A stretch of DNA of 35,000 nt from Kamptonema formosum PCC 10802 (GCF_000332335.1 NZ_KB235948.1:2045339-2080338), one strand, 5' to 3'. Shown: positions 8,464-17,812, counted from the first letter of the stretch. Numbers and translations: made by a program. Notes: a model not told the origin generated them from the sequence alone.

Positions 8464-10902
8464 TCACAGCCAGTTTCCTGCCAAAATGAAAGCCGCCCAG
8501 TAATAAGGATGTCTGTAAGGATCGTCGTCATCCACGTCACGCAAGAATTTTACCTGCGCTTTTTGAAGTGCTTCCGCCTTACTCGCACCTTGCTTTAACT
8601 GGTCGTAAAACTCACCCATGAATTCAGGTGTGAAGGCATCGCTAACCTTCCACAGACTGGCCACTGTACTGCGCGTATAAGCTTTTAAGGCAACTCCAGC
8701 AATCCCCAAAGCAGCCTGCTTGTCTCCCTGGGCGGTTTCGCAAGCACTGAGAACCAGCAACTCAATCGGTTTGCGGCTACTTTGTGACCGGCTGCGGAGC
8801 AATCTATCTATTTCTCTCACTTTTATCTGGGTTTTCCAAGCGTAAATAAATGTGTCTTCGGGGTCAGAGCTGAACTGACCATGAGTGGCCAAGTGAACGA
8901 CGGGAAAAGGTGTGGCGTTGATTTTCTCCTTTAATGCGTCTTGAGTAAACTCCTGATTCAGAAGCTCTTGACTCGGGAGAATTTTTTTGATATCATAGAG
9001 TTCCTCCCTGACATAAGGTAAAGCCTGCAACTCAGAAAGAAAGCCCTCTTTTTCGCTCACACCGGCAAGCAGGACATTCAACTGTGCCGGTGGCAGCGGT
9101 TTGGGATCTGGCAGTTGCGATCCCGGACTGACCGCAATGCTATATTTCTGCACCAGATATTGGTTCCCGTCGTGGAGTACAGCCATCGGAATGCCCTGCA
9201 AGGTAGTGTCCAGCACAAATACCAATGTCCCGCTTTCTGGCAAGTCGTGTTCCGCACTCCGAATTAGCCAGTCATAGAGCTTTTGCGCGAGAGGCACAAT
9301 TGATTCCGGGTTCTCCTTGTTTGACAGCCTACCCTGCAGCTGATAGACAGTATCTGTAAACTCTATTTGAGAGACAGCAGCAGTGTAGCGGTGCAATTTT
9401 CCTGACTGGGGCAGCTTGAAAATAACTTCGAGCCGGTCTGACAAAAGGACAGGATAAATAATGGCTGCCGGTGGCTTCTCTGCCCTGTCAATGGGAACGA
9501 GATTTGGCAAATCGCACTGTAAATAATTCTCGATTTGTGCCAGCTGTAGGGTTCCAGTGACTTCCCGAGCTGTTTCAAGATTCTTTGAATTCGCACTCGC
9601 TCGATCGCTCAGGAGTAATTTCAGGTAATCTTTATAGATCCTTCCCACATCTTCTCGAACAGAGAGCTCACCATTTGGGTTGATCTGAAGTAAATCTTTG
9701 CGAACAAACTCCAGGTTTTTGACTGCTGCGCCGTAAGCCTGTATTGCGCCGTCAATATTTCCTTGTTTTTGCAAAATGAACCCTAACTGCGACTGCCACT
9801 GATAAGAAATCTCCGGTGCTTGAATCCCTTGGGCTACTACTACAGCTTTTTCGGTAAAGTTTTGAGCGCCATAAAAATCGTTGGCTCGCTCATAGAAACC
9901 GCCAAGACTGCCGAGAGCATAAGCCTCCCCTCGTTTGTTTTGCAAAAATCTTGCCTGTTGCAGCGCCTCTTCCGCATATTGAATAGCTAGGTCATTCCTT
10001 TTCATGCGGCTGAGACTTTCGGCAAAGTTCAGCTTGGCGGAAATTGCTGGCTGGGTTAGGGGAAGATTGGCAATGGCTGGCTGGTTTTGCAGCAAATCAT
10101 CCAGCTGGGATTGGATTTCCGCCTGCCAGTCGCCCGTGTTATTATTCAATTCCAGCAACAAACTAAGCCGGTTTAGTTTCGCCTGGATTTGCGTGAGTCG
10201 ATCGTCAGACAGATTGGCCGCCTGTAAATAGCAATCCAAAGCTTCTTCAGCCTTCTCTTTCGCCTCCTTTCCGGCAAAGCTTGGAAGGTTTCGTTTCAGG
10301 GTATAAAAAACTCGTTTTGTGTTGCCCAAACTGAGCTGCGCCGCACTGGTGCCGGCGGGAGAATTTAAAGCTCGGGCTATCTCCAGGCTTTGTTTTAAAG
10401 CCCCCTCAGACTTTTCTAGCTTGCCAATCACTCGCAGCACATCTCCCAGAGTCCGCAATCCAAGAGCGCTGATCGCAGCATTCGGCTGTTCTGGAATAGT
10501 TTGCTCACCCTCAGATGACGGCTCACAAATCTGGCTGTTCGCGCCGATACCCAAAGCCGGCAGCAATCTCTTGCAGGCGTGCCGGTATTGCCCCAAAGCT
10601 TGCAAAGCCAGACTCTGATTAATCAGACTCCCAGCCACACCCTCCTGATTGCCTATCCGCTCGTAAACCTCCATCGCTTCCTGCCAAATACTCAACGCTT
10701 CCTTAGGTTGTCCCATATTTAATTTATCGTGACCTCGTTGAGTCAGACATGGCGCAGCTGTTGACAAGTCATTTCCAGAACATTGCTCGCTGCTCAGCGC
10801 GCCATGCCCCCAGCTGAGCAACAGCGATATGCCGATTCCCAAAATCACATATTTCAGAAAAAATTGCACCCTGGTCAAAAATTCTAACCATTTTCTTCCC
10901 AT
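8464..10902 (-). CDS. Exported TPR-CHAT domain protein (caspase-like peptidase fold)
   Basis: The 812-residue protein has an N-terminal hydrophobic signal or anchor (about 15-35). TPR repeats fill residues about 55-400, with an ordered run of QAIxxY/EEAL-type helices. The CHAT domain fills the last 280 residues. The presumed catalytic dyad is intact: His in HLATHGQF (about H674) and Cys in LSACETAQG (about C721). CHAT proteins are clan CD peptidase relatives, and some (TPR-CHAT/Craspase) are real proteases. It is encoded 46 bp downstream of the haemagglutinin-like gene on the same strand. That pairing is often seen in cyanobacteria and suggests processing or control of the exoprotein outside the cytoplasm; the role is inference. 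Confidence 0.9.
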   Translation of the reverse strand: MGRKWLEFLTRVQFFLKYVILGIGISLLLSWGHGALSSEQCSGNDLSTAAPCLTQRGHDKLNMGQPKEALSIWQEAMEVYERIGNQEGVAGSLINQSLALQALGQYRHACKRLLPALGIGANSQICEPSSEGEQTIPEQPNAAISALGLRTLGDVLRVIGKLEKSEGALKQSLEIARALNSPAGTSAAQLSLGNTKRVFYTLKRNLPSFAGKEAKEKAEEALDCYLQAANLSDDRLTQIQAKLNRLSLLLELNNNTGDWQAEIQSQLDDLLQNQPAIANLPLTQPAISAKLNFAESLSRMKRNDLAIQYAEEALQQARFLQNKRGEAYALGSLGGFYERANDFYGAQNFTEKAVVVAQGIQAPEISYQWQSQLGFILQKQGNIDGAIQAYGAAVKNLEFVRKDLLQINPNGELSVREDVGRIYKDYLKLLLSDRASANSKNLETAREVTGTLQLAQIENYLQCDLPNLVPIDRAEKPPAAIIYPVLLSDRLEVIFKLPQSGKLHRYTAAVSQIEFTDTVYQLQGRLSNKENPESIVPLAQKLYDWLIRSAEHDLPESGTLVFVLDTTLQGIPMAVLHDGNQYLVQKYSIAVSPGSQLPDPKPLPPAQLNVLLAGVSEKEGFLSELQALPYVREELYDIKKILPSQELLNQEFTQDALKEKINATPFPVVHLATHGQFSSDPEDTFIYAWKTQIKVREIDRLLRSRSQSSRKPIELLVLSACETAQGDKQAALGIAGVALKAYTRSTVASLWKVSDAFTPEFMGEFYDQLKQGASKAEALQKAQVKFLRDVDDDDPYRHPYYWAAFILAGNWL

Positions 10903-10948
10903 CTTTTTTCTCTTCCTTGGCGCTCAGGCGCGTCTTGGCGGTTCACGA

Positions 10949-13900
10949 TCATTCTCCCATACAACCCACCGGCATCACCGAAGGACTGGAGAGCGTAACT
11001 TTAGGAGCGTTTACCACAAGTTCCACCTCACCTTTCGCATTCATTACCCACCCTTGAGCTTCCACAAGCTCACCGGCACGGCGCGCCGGCGGCGCAGAAA
11101 CAGGGGGGAAATCCTCTGGCTCACCGGCAACAGGAGCAGACGGATCTGCCCAACCGGCATTGCTGCTGAGTGGCTCCCTAGGGCTGGGCGGTTTGCCACC
11201 GCGCCCCGTAATAACCAAGTTACTCCTCTTGGGGTTTCCTGTCAAGCAGCGCCGGTCAATCAGCCCCGCCACATCCACAAAATTATCCGGCAAAGACAGT
11301 ATCCCTTTAGTCGGGTCAACCTCTGGCGTTTTAATATCGACTGTCCCGTCAAATTGAGGGCCAAGTTGAGACGTTGCGGTAATGTCACTAGCCAGCGGGG
11401 AGGCGTCTCGGCTAACCTCTTTTCCCAAAATTCCTTGCAGGAAGATTCCTTGGGTGGAGATATTCACCTGTCCACCGGCACTCGCAACAGAATTTGCGGT
11501 GATGTCGCTATTTTCCAGAGCTGCTAATGTGCCGGTATTGATGCTGATATTGCCGCCGGTGGCGGTGCCGGTGGCATTGGTGGTTAAGCTGCTGTTGTGG
11601 CGCAGCTGGAGAGCGCCGGTTTGTAAGCTAATATTACCGCGATTGCCGGCTGCAGCTGTCGCCGCAATAGTTCCGCCGGCAAGCCGTATAAAATTCGCTC
11701 GCACTTCCAAGTTGCCGGCATCCCCCCTGCTTGTGCCGCTCACAGTGATTTCCGCCCCCTTGCCGACAGTCAGTAGCCCCGTTTCAATGCGCACATCTCC
11801 TGCAGCGCCGGCACCTAAAGTATTCCCAAACAAACCGCTTTTCACCTCCCCATCTGCAGAAGTTCCCTCCAGTTGCACTGACTCGGAAGCGCGGACAGTG
11901 AGATTTCCTCCTTTCCCCCTGCTATAATTCCCTGTTCCCACTCCTGTGCGCGAGCCACCCAGGACAGTCATCTGGCGGGTATTAACCGTCAAAGACCCCG
12001 CATTTCCCGGACCGAAAGTGTCCGCTGAAATTGCCGCGCCATCCCGGAGAGTCAGCCGAGGGGTGTTAATTGTCAAATCTCCCGCATTTTTGCTGCCCAA
12101 AGTAGCCGTAGCTAACCCACCTCTACCCACTAACTCCACAGACTCAGACGCATTCACCGTCAGGTTCCCACCCAGACCGGCACCTAAAGTAGATGTTGTA
12201 GCTCCCGCCCCATTCTGGATTATTAACCGGGGAGTGTTTATGGTCAAGTTGCCGGCATCTCCGGAACCAATGGCGCTAGCCGCAGCCAAGCCGGTGAACT
12301 TCGTAAATTCAGTTCCCGATGCCAGAATAGCTCTGATGGTTTCTTCTGTGACAGTGAATGGCTCTGACAATATGCCAGTCAGTTCCACGGATTGGGAGGC
12401 GTTTACGGTCAAATCTCCTCCCTTTCCAGATCCTACAGTAGCTGTTGACATGCCGGCACGAATGCCTCGCACGAGCAACCGGGGAGTGGTAACGGTCAAG
12501 TTTCCCGCACTGCCGGCACCGGAAGTTTGCGACACCACAGAAGCGCGATCAGTCACTTCTACAGACTCCGAGGCGTTTAATGTTATATTACCTCCCTGAC
12601 CGCTGCTGGTAGTGGAAGCGGCGATTGTCGGTCCCTCCATAAAAACTCGTGCGGCATCAATTGATAAGTCCCCGGCATTTCCCTCAGCGATAGTGCCAGA
12701 GAATATCCCTCCTCTACGGATTAGCCTTAACTCTCCCGTGACAATTTTTAAGTCGCCAGCCGCGCCAGTATTCAAAGCGCCAGTAGCTAGGAACCCATTG
12801 TAAGTTTCCAGCAACTCCCTGGCGTTTACTGTCAGATTGCCGCCGCCACCGGCTCCCAGCGTGGCGGCTACAACCCCCGCTTTATCTCGCACAGTTAACC
12901 GTCCAGCATTCACTGTGACACTGCCTCCGTCGCCGCTACCAAAGGTAAAACTTCCTAAACCATTGAGAACTTCAGGCAATGCTATTGACACCTCATTTGC
13001 GGGGTCAAATCTGCTTGAACTCGTGCCGGTGCCCTGGATTTCCACCGCACCGGCAGCATCCACCGCCAGATTCCCGCCGGCACCGCTGCCGGCAGTAAAA
13101 GAGGCAGCTATCATCCCATTTCGGACTGACAGGGAGCCAGTCTTTATTGTAACATCCCCAGCGGCTCCCGTGCCAAAGGTGCCGGTGAGCAAGCCGTTGG
13201 GAAAGTCTGACGGTTTCAGCGCTCCAATCGCAAACTTTAACCCTAATACTGCCACGGATAAATCTTCACCACTTCCAATCATTTCTACTGATTCGGAGGC
13301 GCTGACGCTCACATTCCCTCCCGATTGGGAACCCAAAGTAAACGAGGCAATGCGCGAACCTCCTGCAATCGTCACCCGTCTGCCTATCACTTGAATGTCG
13401 CCACCCCTTTCGCCACTGGCATCGACGGAAGCTTGTCCTGACAGTTGGATATCCCCAAATTCTGTGGCTAAGTCTTGATTGCTCAGGGCTATTTTTCCGC
13501 TGCCAACAGTCATTAGCAAGGAGCCATTCGCAACAGATGCCAGCTCAATTCTTCCTGCCGGTGCGGTGAGGGTGCCGCCCTCAATTGCGATGTCACCGCC
13601 GGCGAGGGCTAAGGTTTGTGCCGGTGGCACAGCCAGATTTGATCCCTGTACGCGAATCGGGTTAGCAGCTTTTCCCCATTGCAAACCTGCCGGCACACTT
13701 ACTGTCAGCAGGGGCGCGGTTTGAGAGGGTGTGGCGCTGTAGGTGCTGCCATCGGCAAATTTGATTGCAGAAGCAGAACTTCCCAGAAATGAGCCGCCGA
13801 TATCCAGTTTGGCATTGGGGCCAAAAATAATCCCGCTGGGATTGAGTAGAAATAGGTTAGCGGTGCCGTTGGTTCGGATTGAGCCATCAATGTTGGATAT

Positions 13901-14191
13901 GGAGCCTCCTGTAACGCGGGTGATGATATTTTGAATGTCTGGGGAGTTGTTAAAGAACGCTCGCGTGCCGGTGGGGACAGAAAATTCCTTAAAGCTGTGG
14001 AAGAGATTGCCTCCCGCACGGGTGCCGGCGGTAATTTCCAGGGTTTCGCCAGAGGGAGTCACGGCGGAATTGACCGGCAGGGTAGCATCGGGCACAATTT
14101 GAGCGAATGCCGGCGGGTAGGGAATGCCGCTGGTCCCAGCAAGGGCTAGGAAAAGGGTAAAGTTTTTCAGTTTTTTGGGCAGATTGTTCAT
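10949..14191 (-). CDS. Filamentous-haemagglutinin-like two-partner secretion exoprotein (TpsA)
   Basis: The 1,080-residue protein has a clear signal peptide ending in AFAQ (about residue 31). The TPS secretion domain follows at about 35-190, with the hallmark stretches NLFHSFKEF, NIITRVTGG, and NLFLLNPSGIIFG. The middle (200-960) is a beta-helix of short repeats of the type GGNLTVNASESVEL, with TxRLxxRxGAxI units. The C-terminal 120 residues have the usual cyanobacterial end: RRC, ITGRGG, a proline stretch, and EAQGWVMNAKGEVELV. TpsA proteins are exported by an outer-membrane TpsB pore and act as adhesins or secreted factors. No TpsB gene is present in the window. It sits between the RTX gene (60 bp upstream) and the CHAT gene (46 bp downstream), all on the same strand. 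Confidence 0.93.
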   Translation of the reverse strand: MNNLPKKLKNFTLFLALAGTSGIPYPPAFAQIVPDATLPVNSAVTPSGETLEITAGTRAGGNLFHSFKEFSVPTGTRAFFNNSPDIQNIITRVTGGSISNIDGSIRTNGTANLFLLNPSGIIFGPNAKLDIGGSFLGSSASAIKFADGSTYSATPSQTAPLLTVSVPAGLQWGKAANPIRVQGSNLAVPPAQTLALAGGDIAIEGGTLTAPAGRIELASVANGSLLMTVGSGKIALSNQDLATEFGDIQLSGQASVDASGERGGDIQVIGRRVTIAGGSRIASFTLGSQSGGNVSVSASESVEMIGSGEDLSVAVLGLKFAIGALKPSDFPNGLLTGTFGTGAAGDVTIKTGSLSVRNGMIAASFTAGSGAGGNLAVDAAGAVEIQGTGTSSSRFDPANEVSIALPEVLNGLGSFTFGSGDGGSVTVNAGRLTVRDKAGVVAATLGAGGGGNLTVNARELLETYNGFLATGALNTGAAGDLKIVTGELRLIRRGGIFSGTIAEGNAGDLSIDAARVFMEGPTIAASTTSSGQGGNITLNASESVEVTDRASVVSQTSGAGSAGNLTVTTPRLLVRGIRAGMSTATVGSGKGGDLTVNASQSVELTGILSEPFTVTEETIRAILASGTEFTKFTGLAAASAIGSGDAGNLTINTPRLIIQNGAGATTSTLGAGLGGNLTVNASESVELVGRGGLATATLGSKNAGDLTINTPRLTLRDGAAISADTFGPGNAGSLTVNTRQMTVLGGSRTGVGTGNYSRGKGGNLTVRASESVQLEGTSADGEVKSGLFGNTLGAGAAGDVRIETGLLTVGKGAEITVSGTSRGDAGNLEVRANFIRLAGGTIAATAAAGNRGNISLQTGALQLRHNSSLTTNATGTATGGNISINTGTLAALENSDITANSVASAGGQVNISTQGIFLQGILGKEVSRDASPLASDITATSQLGPQFDGTVDIKTPEVDPTKGILSLPDNFVDVAGLIDRRCLTGNPKRSNLVITGRGGKPPSPREPLSSNAGWADPSAPVAGEPEDFPPVSAPPARRAGELVEAQGWVMNAKGEVELVVNAPKVTLSSPSVMPVGCMGE

Positions 14192-14213
14192 TTTTCAGAT
14201 ACACCTCTGTGTC

Positions 14214-14241
14214 AGAAACCGGGTTGCTTCGGTTTCTTTTT
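14214..14241. repeat. Hairpin of the GAAACCGGGTTTC family
   Basis: The sequence AGAAACCGGGTTGCTTCGGTTTCT folds into a short hairpin followed by a T-run when read on the plus strand. It lies in the 59-base gap between the RTX stop and the TpsA start. Both of those genes are on the minus strand, so the T-run faces the wrong way for a terminator of the RTX gene. I read it as a dispersed repeat copy. Confidence 0.55.
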
Positions 14242-14250
14242 TGCGTTCTC

Positions 14251-15192
14251 TCAAAACGAGATAAAATGACCGCTGATATCGGCTGCAGTTGCGTTCAGCA
14301 CCGCCCCCAGCGAATTCCCATTCAGCTTGATGTCTGTGCCTTCAATGATACCATCTCCATTGGGGTCTATATCTTGATAGCGGACGTAGCCGCTGACAAT
14401 CGCTTGCATTTCTTGGACATTAGCGCTAACCTCCCCGATAAAATATTGCTGGATTATCCCAGAGAAAGGCGTTTGTAAATTAGGGTAGGACTTGAAATAA
14501 TCCAGCAATTGCGAACTGATGGACTCGGCATCAGAGTCTGATAGCTTTAACTTTTTCAGCTGTTCCTTCAGCTCGTCCCGCACAGACAATGTGAAAGGTT
14601 CCAAGGTGATATTAGCCTCTGACAGTCCTCCTGTCAAGCCGATGCGGTCGCTCACTTTATCAAAGTCGATAATGATATCTGTCTCGTTTGATTTGGCTGC
14701 AGCCGCATCCGCTCTCAGGACAAATATATCGCTATCTGAACCTCCTGTCAAGACATCTTTCCCCAAATCGCCAATCAGGGTGTCGTTTCCCTGTCCGCCA
14801 ATTAGCAAGTCATCATCTCGACCGCCGCGCAAGAAGTCATTTCCAGTGCCCCCATCGACTAAATCTTTACCTTTGTTGCCGTTGATGGTATCATCACCGC
14901 TGTCGCCATAAATCCGGTCGTCATCTTGTCCCCCTTGAAGGAAGTCAGTCCCTTCTCCGCCGAACAAAACATCCTTTCCTGCATTGCCGTTAACGAGCTC
15001 ACTATCCGACGCTCCTCTTACGGTGTCGTTTCCATCGAGGGCGCGGAGCCCACCTGCATAGCCGGCCAGAAGTCCAGGAGTTAATTGAACATCGTCTGGA
15101 AGAGAAGGGTTGAAGTTTAAGTCAAAAAAGTTTGGGTTAGCAAAAGGATTGCTGTTGGGGTCGAGCGGAGGGCCAAATAAAGTTGTCGTCAT
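14251..15192 (-). CDS. RTX (haemolysin-type calcium-binding) repeat protein
   Basis: I place the start at the ATG at 15192 (MTTTLFGPPLDPN), which gives 313 residues, with AGGGGA upstream. The frame is open back to 15342, but the extra 50 codons come from a dispersed repeat (CCTGGCTCTAGCTCCTGC, also at 25449) and are probably not coding. Residues about 50-160 carry at least eight GGxGxDxLxGG nonapeptides that bind calcium in a beta-roll (GGQDDDRIYG, GGTGNDFLRG, GGQGNDTLIG). The last 150 residues are a non-repeat domain with an EF-hand-like DIDPNGDGIIEGTD. There is no signal peptide, as expected for type I secretion. It is the first gene of the minus-strand group with TpsA and CHAT. Confidence 0.85.
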   Translation of the reverse strand: MTTTLFGPPLDPNSNPFANPNFFDLNFNPSLPDDVQLTPGLLAGYAGGLRALDGNDTVRGASDSELVNGNAGKDVLFGGEGTDFLQGGQDDDRIYGDSGDDTINGNKGKDLVDGGTGNDFLRGGRDDDLLIGGQGNDTLIGDLGKDVLTGGSDSDIFVLRADAAAAKSNETDIIIDFDKVSDRIGLTGGLSEANITLEPFTLSVRDELKEQLKKLKLSDSDAESISSQLLDYFKSYPNLQTPFSGIIQQYFIGEVSANVQEMQAIVSGYVRYQDIDPNGDGIIEGTDIKLNGNSLGAVLNATAADISGHFISF

Positions 15193-15585
15193 GGTTGAAG
15201 AATCCCCTACAAACTCTGTAAAATATGTCAGGGCATCTGCGCCGGTGGCCGTCTGCGTGGGGGCAGGCACGGGGGCAGTCCCCCTGGGGGGCCTGAACCT
15301 ACAGGTCCTGGCTCTAGCTCCTGCGACAAACGAAGTTTTCAACCGCCGGAAAACCGTGGGACCAATCGGGGCGGCGGGTCAATTTTCTATCTGCAGACTA
15401 TTCTAGTTTAATGACTGGCACGGAGCGCTAAATTTAACAAAATTTTACACAGCCACTTGTGCCGGCGCGTCAGGGAGGAGAAAGCCGGTTGCAGGCACTC
15501 CAACTTAAAATTATCTTATAAGTAGGGTGAGAATCGTGCGAGAGTGCGGCACCCTCAATCTTTGAATTCCTGTCAAGGAGCTAAA
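15193..15585. promoter_or_regulatory. Divergent intergenic region; candidate promoter for the zinc-ribbon gene
   Basis: On the plus strand TTGCAG (15489-15494) and TATCTT (15512-15517) are spaced by 17 bases, upstream of the small zinc-ribbon gene. This is a moderate match to a sigma-70-type promoter. A repeat copy (CTGGCTCTAGCTCCTGC) occupies about 15307-15335. No gene is seen in the gap. Confidence 0.35.
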
Positions 15586-15786
15586 ATGTCAGAACCTCCT
15601 ATCCTGTCGGACTCGGAATTGCGCGAGTGGCTTTTGGGACTAGAAGAAGCCAACCGCAACAATATATTTTGCCACTGCCGCCGGTGCGGTGCCGAGTGGG
15701 TGGACTCTTCCTTCCAGGCTGTTTGTGCCGGCTGCGGCAGTTCCGATGTGGAGCGCATCTCGTGCTGGCAGTTCCCAGATGACTGA
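15586..15786 (+). CDS. Small zinc-ribbon protein
   Basis: The ATG at 15586 is preceded at good distance by AAGGAG, so it is preferred over an in-frame GTG at 15544. The 66-residue product has an acidic N-terminal helix (about 8-22) and a cysteine-rich core: C29, C31 and C34, then C47 and C50 (CAGCG), and C60. This fits a zinc ribbon. I do not recognise a named family. It could be a small zinc-binding regulator or part of a complex. It stands alone between the RTX gene (divergent) and the pseudokinase. Confidence 0.7.
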   Translation: MSEPPILSDSELREWLLGLEEANRNNIFCHCRRCGAEWVDSSFQAVCAGCGSSDVERISCWQFPDD

Positions 15787-15838
15787 TATAATGTTCGCTA
15801 GCATGTTTCTTGTAGGGTCAAGCCGGCGGCACCGGGTA

Positions 15839-15990
15839 GGGCTAAAGCCCAACTACGAACTTTTGGGCTAAAGCCCAACTACGAACTTTTGGGCTAAAGC
15901 CCAACTACGAACTTTTGGGCTAAAGCCCAACTACGAACTTTTGGGCTAAAGCCCAACTGCGAACCTTTGGGCTAAAGTCCAACTACAAAC
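15839..15990. repeat. Six tandem 26-bp units of GGGCTAAAGCCCAACTACGA
   Basis: Units begin at 15839, 15865, 15891, 15917, 15943 and 15969 with exact 26-bp spacing. Each contains the palindrome GGGCTAAAGCCC and a spacer AACTACGAACTTTT; the sixth is diverged (AAAGTCC, ACAAAC). The same unit, often as GGGCATTAGCCC, occurs at about 25836-25912 and 26388-26466, and inverted near 3250. From 16060 to 16110 a CGCCCCA-type low-complexity run precedes the pseudokinase gene. No gene is seen between 15787 and 16154. Confidence 0.9.
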
Positions 15991-16154
15991 GGCCCACCGG
16001 CATGTCCAGCCCTCGTCCTCTTCCTTCTTGGCGTCTCTTCACGGGGGCGGTTCATTATAAAGCCCCACGCCCACGCCCCACGCCCCACGCCCAATCCCCC
16101 ATTTCCCGTTTCCGGAGGTTAAACTATCTATCATAAAACCTACCGGCTGCCTTT

Positions 16155-17744
16155 ATGAGCCTGTGCGTCAACCCCAACTGCCCAAAACCGGAAAATCCTG
16201 ACACTATCCAATTTTGTCAAAGCTGCGGCTCTGAGTTGCTGCTGGCAAAGCGCTATCGGGTGACTCGTTTGCTGAGCCCTAAAGGTAACTTTGGCAAAAT
16301 TTATGAGGTCAGCGACACCGGCACGCCCAAACTTCTCAAAGTTCTCACGAGCGATCGCCCGCAAGCTGTAGAATTATTTCAGCAAGAAGCGCAAGCCCTA
16401 AGACAGCTCAACCATCCAGGGATTCCCAAAGCAGATGGCAACTTTATCTTCTTTGCCCGCAACAGCAAAATGCCGGTGCAATGTCTGGCGATGGAACAAA
16501 TCCAAGGGATAGATTTGGCGGACTATCAGAAACAGCGAAAAAATCGCCCCCCCGACCAAAAGTTAGCGGTGGAATGGCTGTCCCAGCTAGCGGGGATTTT
16601 GCAGGCGGCACACCAGCAGAACCTTTACCACTGGAATATCAAAGCCACCAAGATTGTCCTCAAGCCAGACGGTCAGCTAGTGCTGACTGATTTTAGTGCG
16701 GTCTGGCAAGTCGCGGCAACCGCCGTGGTTGGCAGTAACAAAGCTGGGTTTTACACTGCCGGCTACACGCCACCAGAACAGCAGAAAGGCTCTCCCGTGC
16801 CGCAATCAGATTTCTACGCCTTGGGGCGCACTTTTGTTTATCTGCTCACCGGCAAGCAGCCCACTGACCCCGCCATATACAATTCTAGCACAGATCAGTT
16901 GCAGTGGCGCAATTTCGCCCCCAATATTTTGCCGGCGCTGGCAGATTTGATCGATAAACTGATGGCTCCCTCCGTTAAAGATCGCCCAGCAAGCGCCGGC
17001 GTGATATTGCGGGAGCTGGCACAAATTGAACAAACTCTCAATTCCAGCCAGACTGTTCCTGCACCGGCGCAACCGCAAGTTCCTGTGCCGGCGCAACCGC
17101 CAGTTCCTGTGCCGGCGCAACCGCTACCCGCTTTTCAAATCCCGTCAATACCGTCTCCCGCATCCTGGGGAATCTCTCCAGGAGAATGGGGCTTTTGGTG
17201 GCAGTGGGTTCTGGCGACTGTGCTGGGAAATCTTGCCGGTTGGCCTTCCGGTCTGGTGGTGGCGCTCGTCCTGTCTCTCCGTGCCGGCAACACCTGGGCT
17301 TATGCCGCTTTATTTGGTTTGCCAGGGATTGGCGTGGGAATTATGCAGTGGGCGATCTTGCGGCAAATCGTCAAGAAAGCCGGCTGGTGGGTGCTAATAA
17401 ATTTTGCCGGCAGTGCCGTATTCGGCGCGCTGTTCGCTGTCGGGAATCTTGACCTGTCGGGTGCCGGTGACTGGGCGAAGTTCGGTGCCCTCATGGGAGT
17501 TTGTGTTGGAATCGCCCAGTGGTTAGTTTTGCGGCAAATCGCTGGCAGTGCTGGCTGGTGGGTGTTGCTGAGTGTCGCCCTCAATACTGCCGGTTTAGCT
17601 GTTTTGGGTGCCGGTCTGACTGGCTTGAGAAATATTGTACTGGCTGTGACGCTAACTGTAGTGATGGCTGCTATCTTTGCAGCGGTTACGGGATGGATGC
17701 TGGTTTGGCTGTTGCGCCGGTCTGTTGCAGAGGCGGTAAAGTGA
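16155..17744 (+). CDS. Zinc-ribbon Ser/Thr kinase-like protein, predicted pseudokinase, with polytopic membrane tail
   Basis: The 529-residue protein has the same architecture at the front as the kinase at 5120: a four-Cys zinc ribbon (C4, C9, C21, C24) and a kinase fold (about 33-290). The ATP lysine region LLKVL is kept. The catalytic loop, however, reads YHWNIKATKI (158-167) instead of HRDIKPSNI, so the catalytic Asp is Asn161 and the metal-binding Asn is Lys166. The DFG motif reads DFS (179-181). Phosphotransfer is therefore unlikely. A Pro/Ala/Gln/Val repeat (PVPAQP) links to a C-terminal domain of about five or six membrane helices containing two copies of a QW(A/L)xLRQI motif. It could be a membrane scaffold or a regulator of an active kinase; that role is inference. 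Confidence 0.88.
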   Translation: MSLCVNPNCPKPENPDTIQFCQSCGSELLLAKRYRVTRLLSPKGNFGKIYEVSDTGTPKLLKVLTSDRPQAVELFQQEAQALRQLNHPGIPKADGNFIFFARNSKMPVQCLAMEQIQGIDLADYQKQRKNRPPDQKLAVEWLSQLAGILQAAHQQNLYHWNIKATKIVLKPDGQLVLTDFSAVWQVAATAVVGSNKAGFYTAGYTPPEQQKGSPVPQSDFYALGRTFVYLLTGKQPTDPAIYNSSTDQLQWRNFAPNILPALADLIDKLMAPSVKDRPASAGVILRELAQIEQTLNSSQTVPAPAQPQVPVPAQPPVPVPAQPLPAFQIPSIPSPASWGISPGEWGFWWQWVLATVLGNLAGWPSGLVVALVLSLRAGNTWAYAALFGLPGIGVGIMQWAILRQIVKKAGWWVLINFAGSAVFGALFAVGNLDLSGAGDWAKFGALMGVCVGIAQWLVLRQIAGSAGWWVLLSVALNTAGLAVLGAGLTGLRNIVLAVTLTVVMAAIFAAVTGWMLVWLLRRSVAEAVK

Positions 17745-17812
17745 TATAGCGGTTCTGAGTTGGATGAGCGTGTTTGCCCAGAAACCCGGTTTCGTAGGGG
17801 CGGGTCCCCGTG

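Noticed and set aside
10829-13394. Plus-strand frames of 180-230 codons opposite TpsA
   Set aside because: They are antisense to a well-supported beta-helix gene and have Pro/Val/Ala-rich composition typical of such shadows.
15193-15342. N-terminal 50-codon extension of the RTX gene
   Set aside because: It is encoded partly by a dispersed repeat (CCTGGCTCTAGCTCCTGC), and an ATG with an upstream AGGGGA at 15192 fits better.
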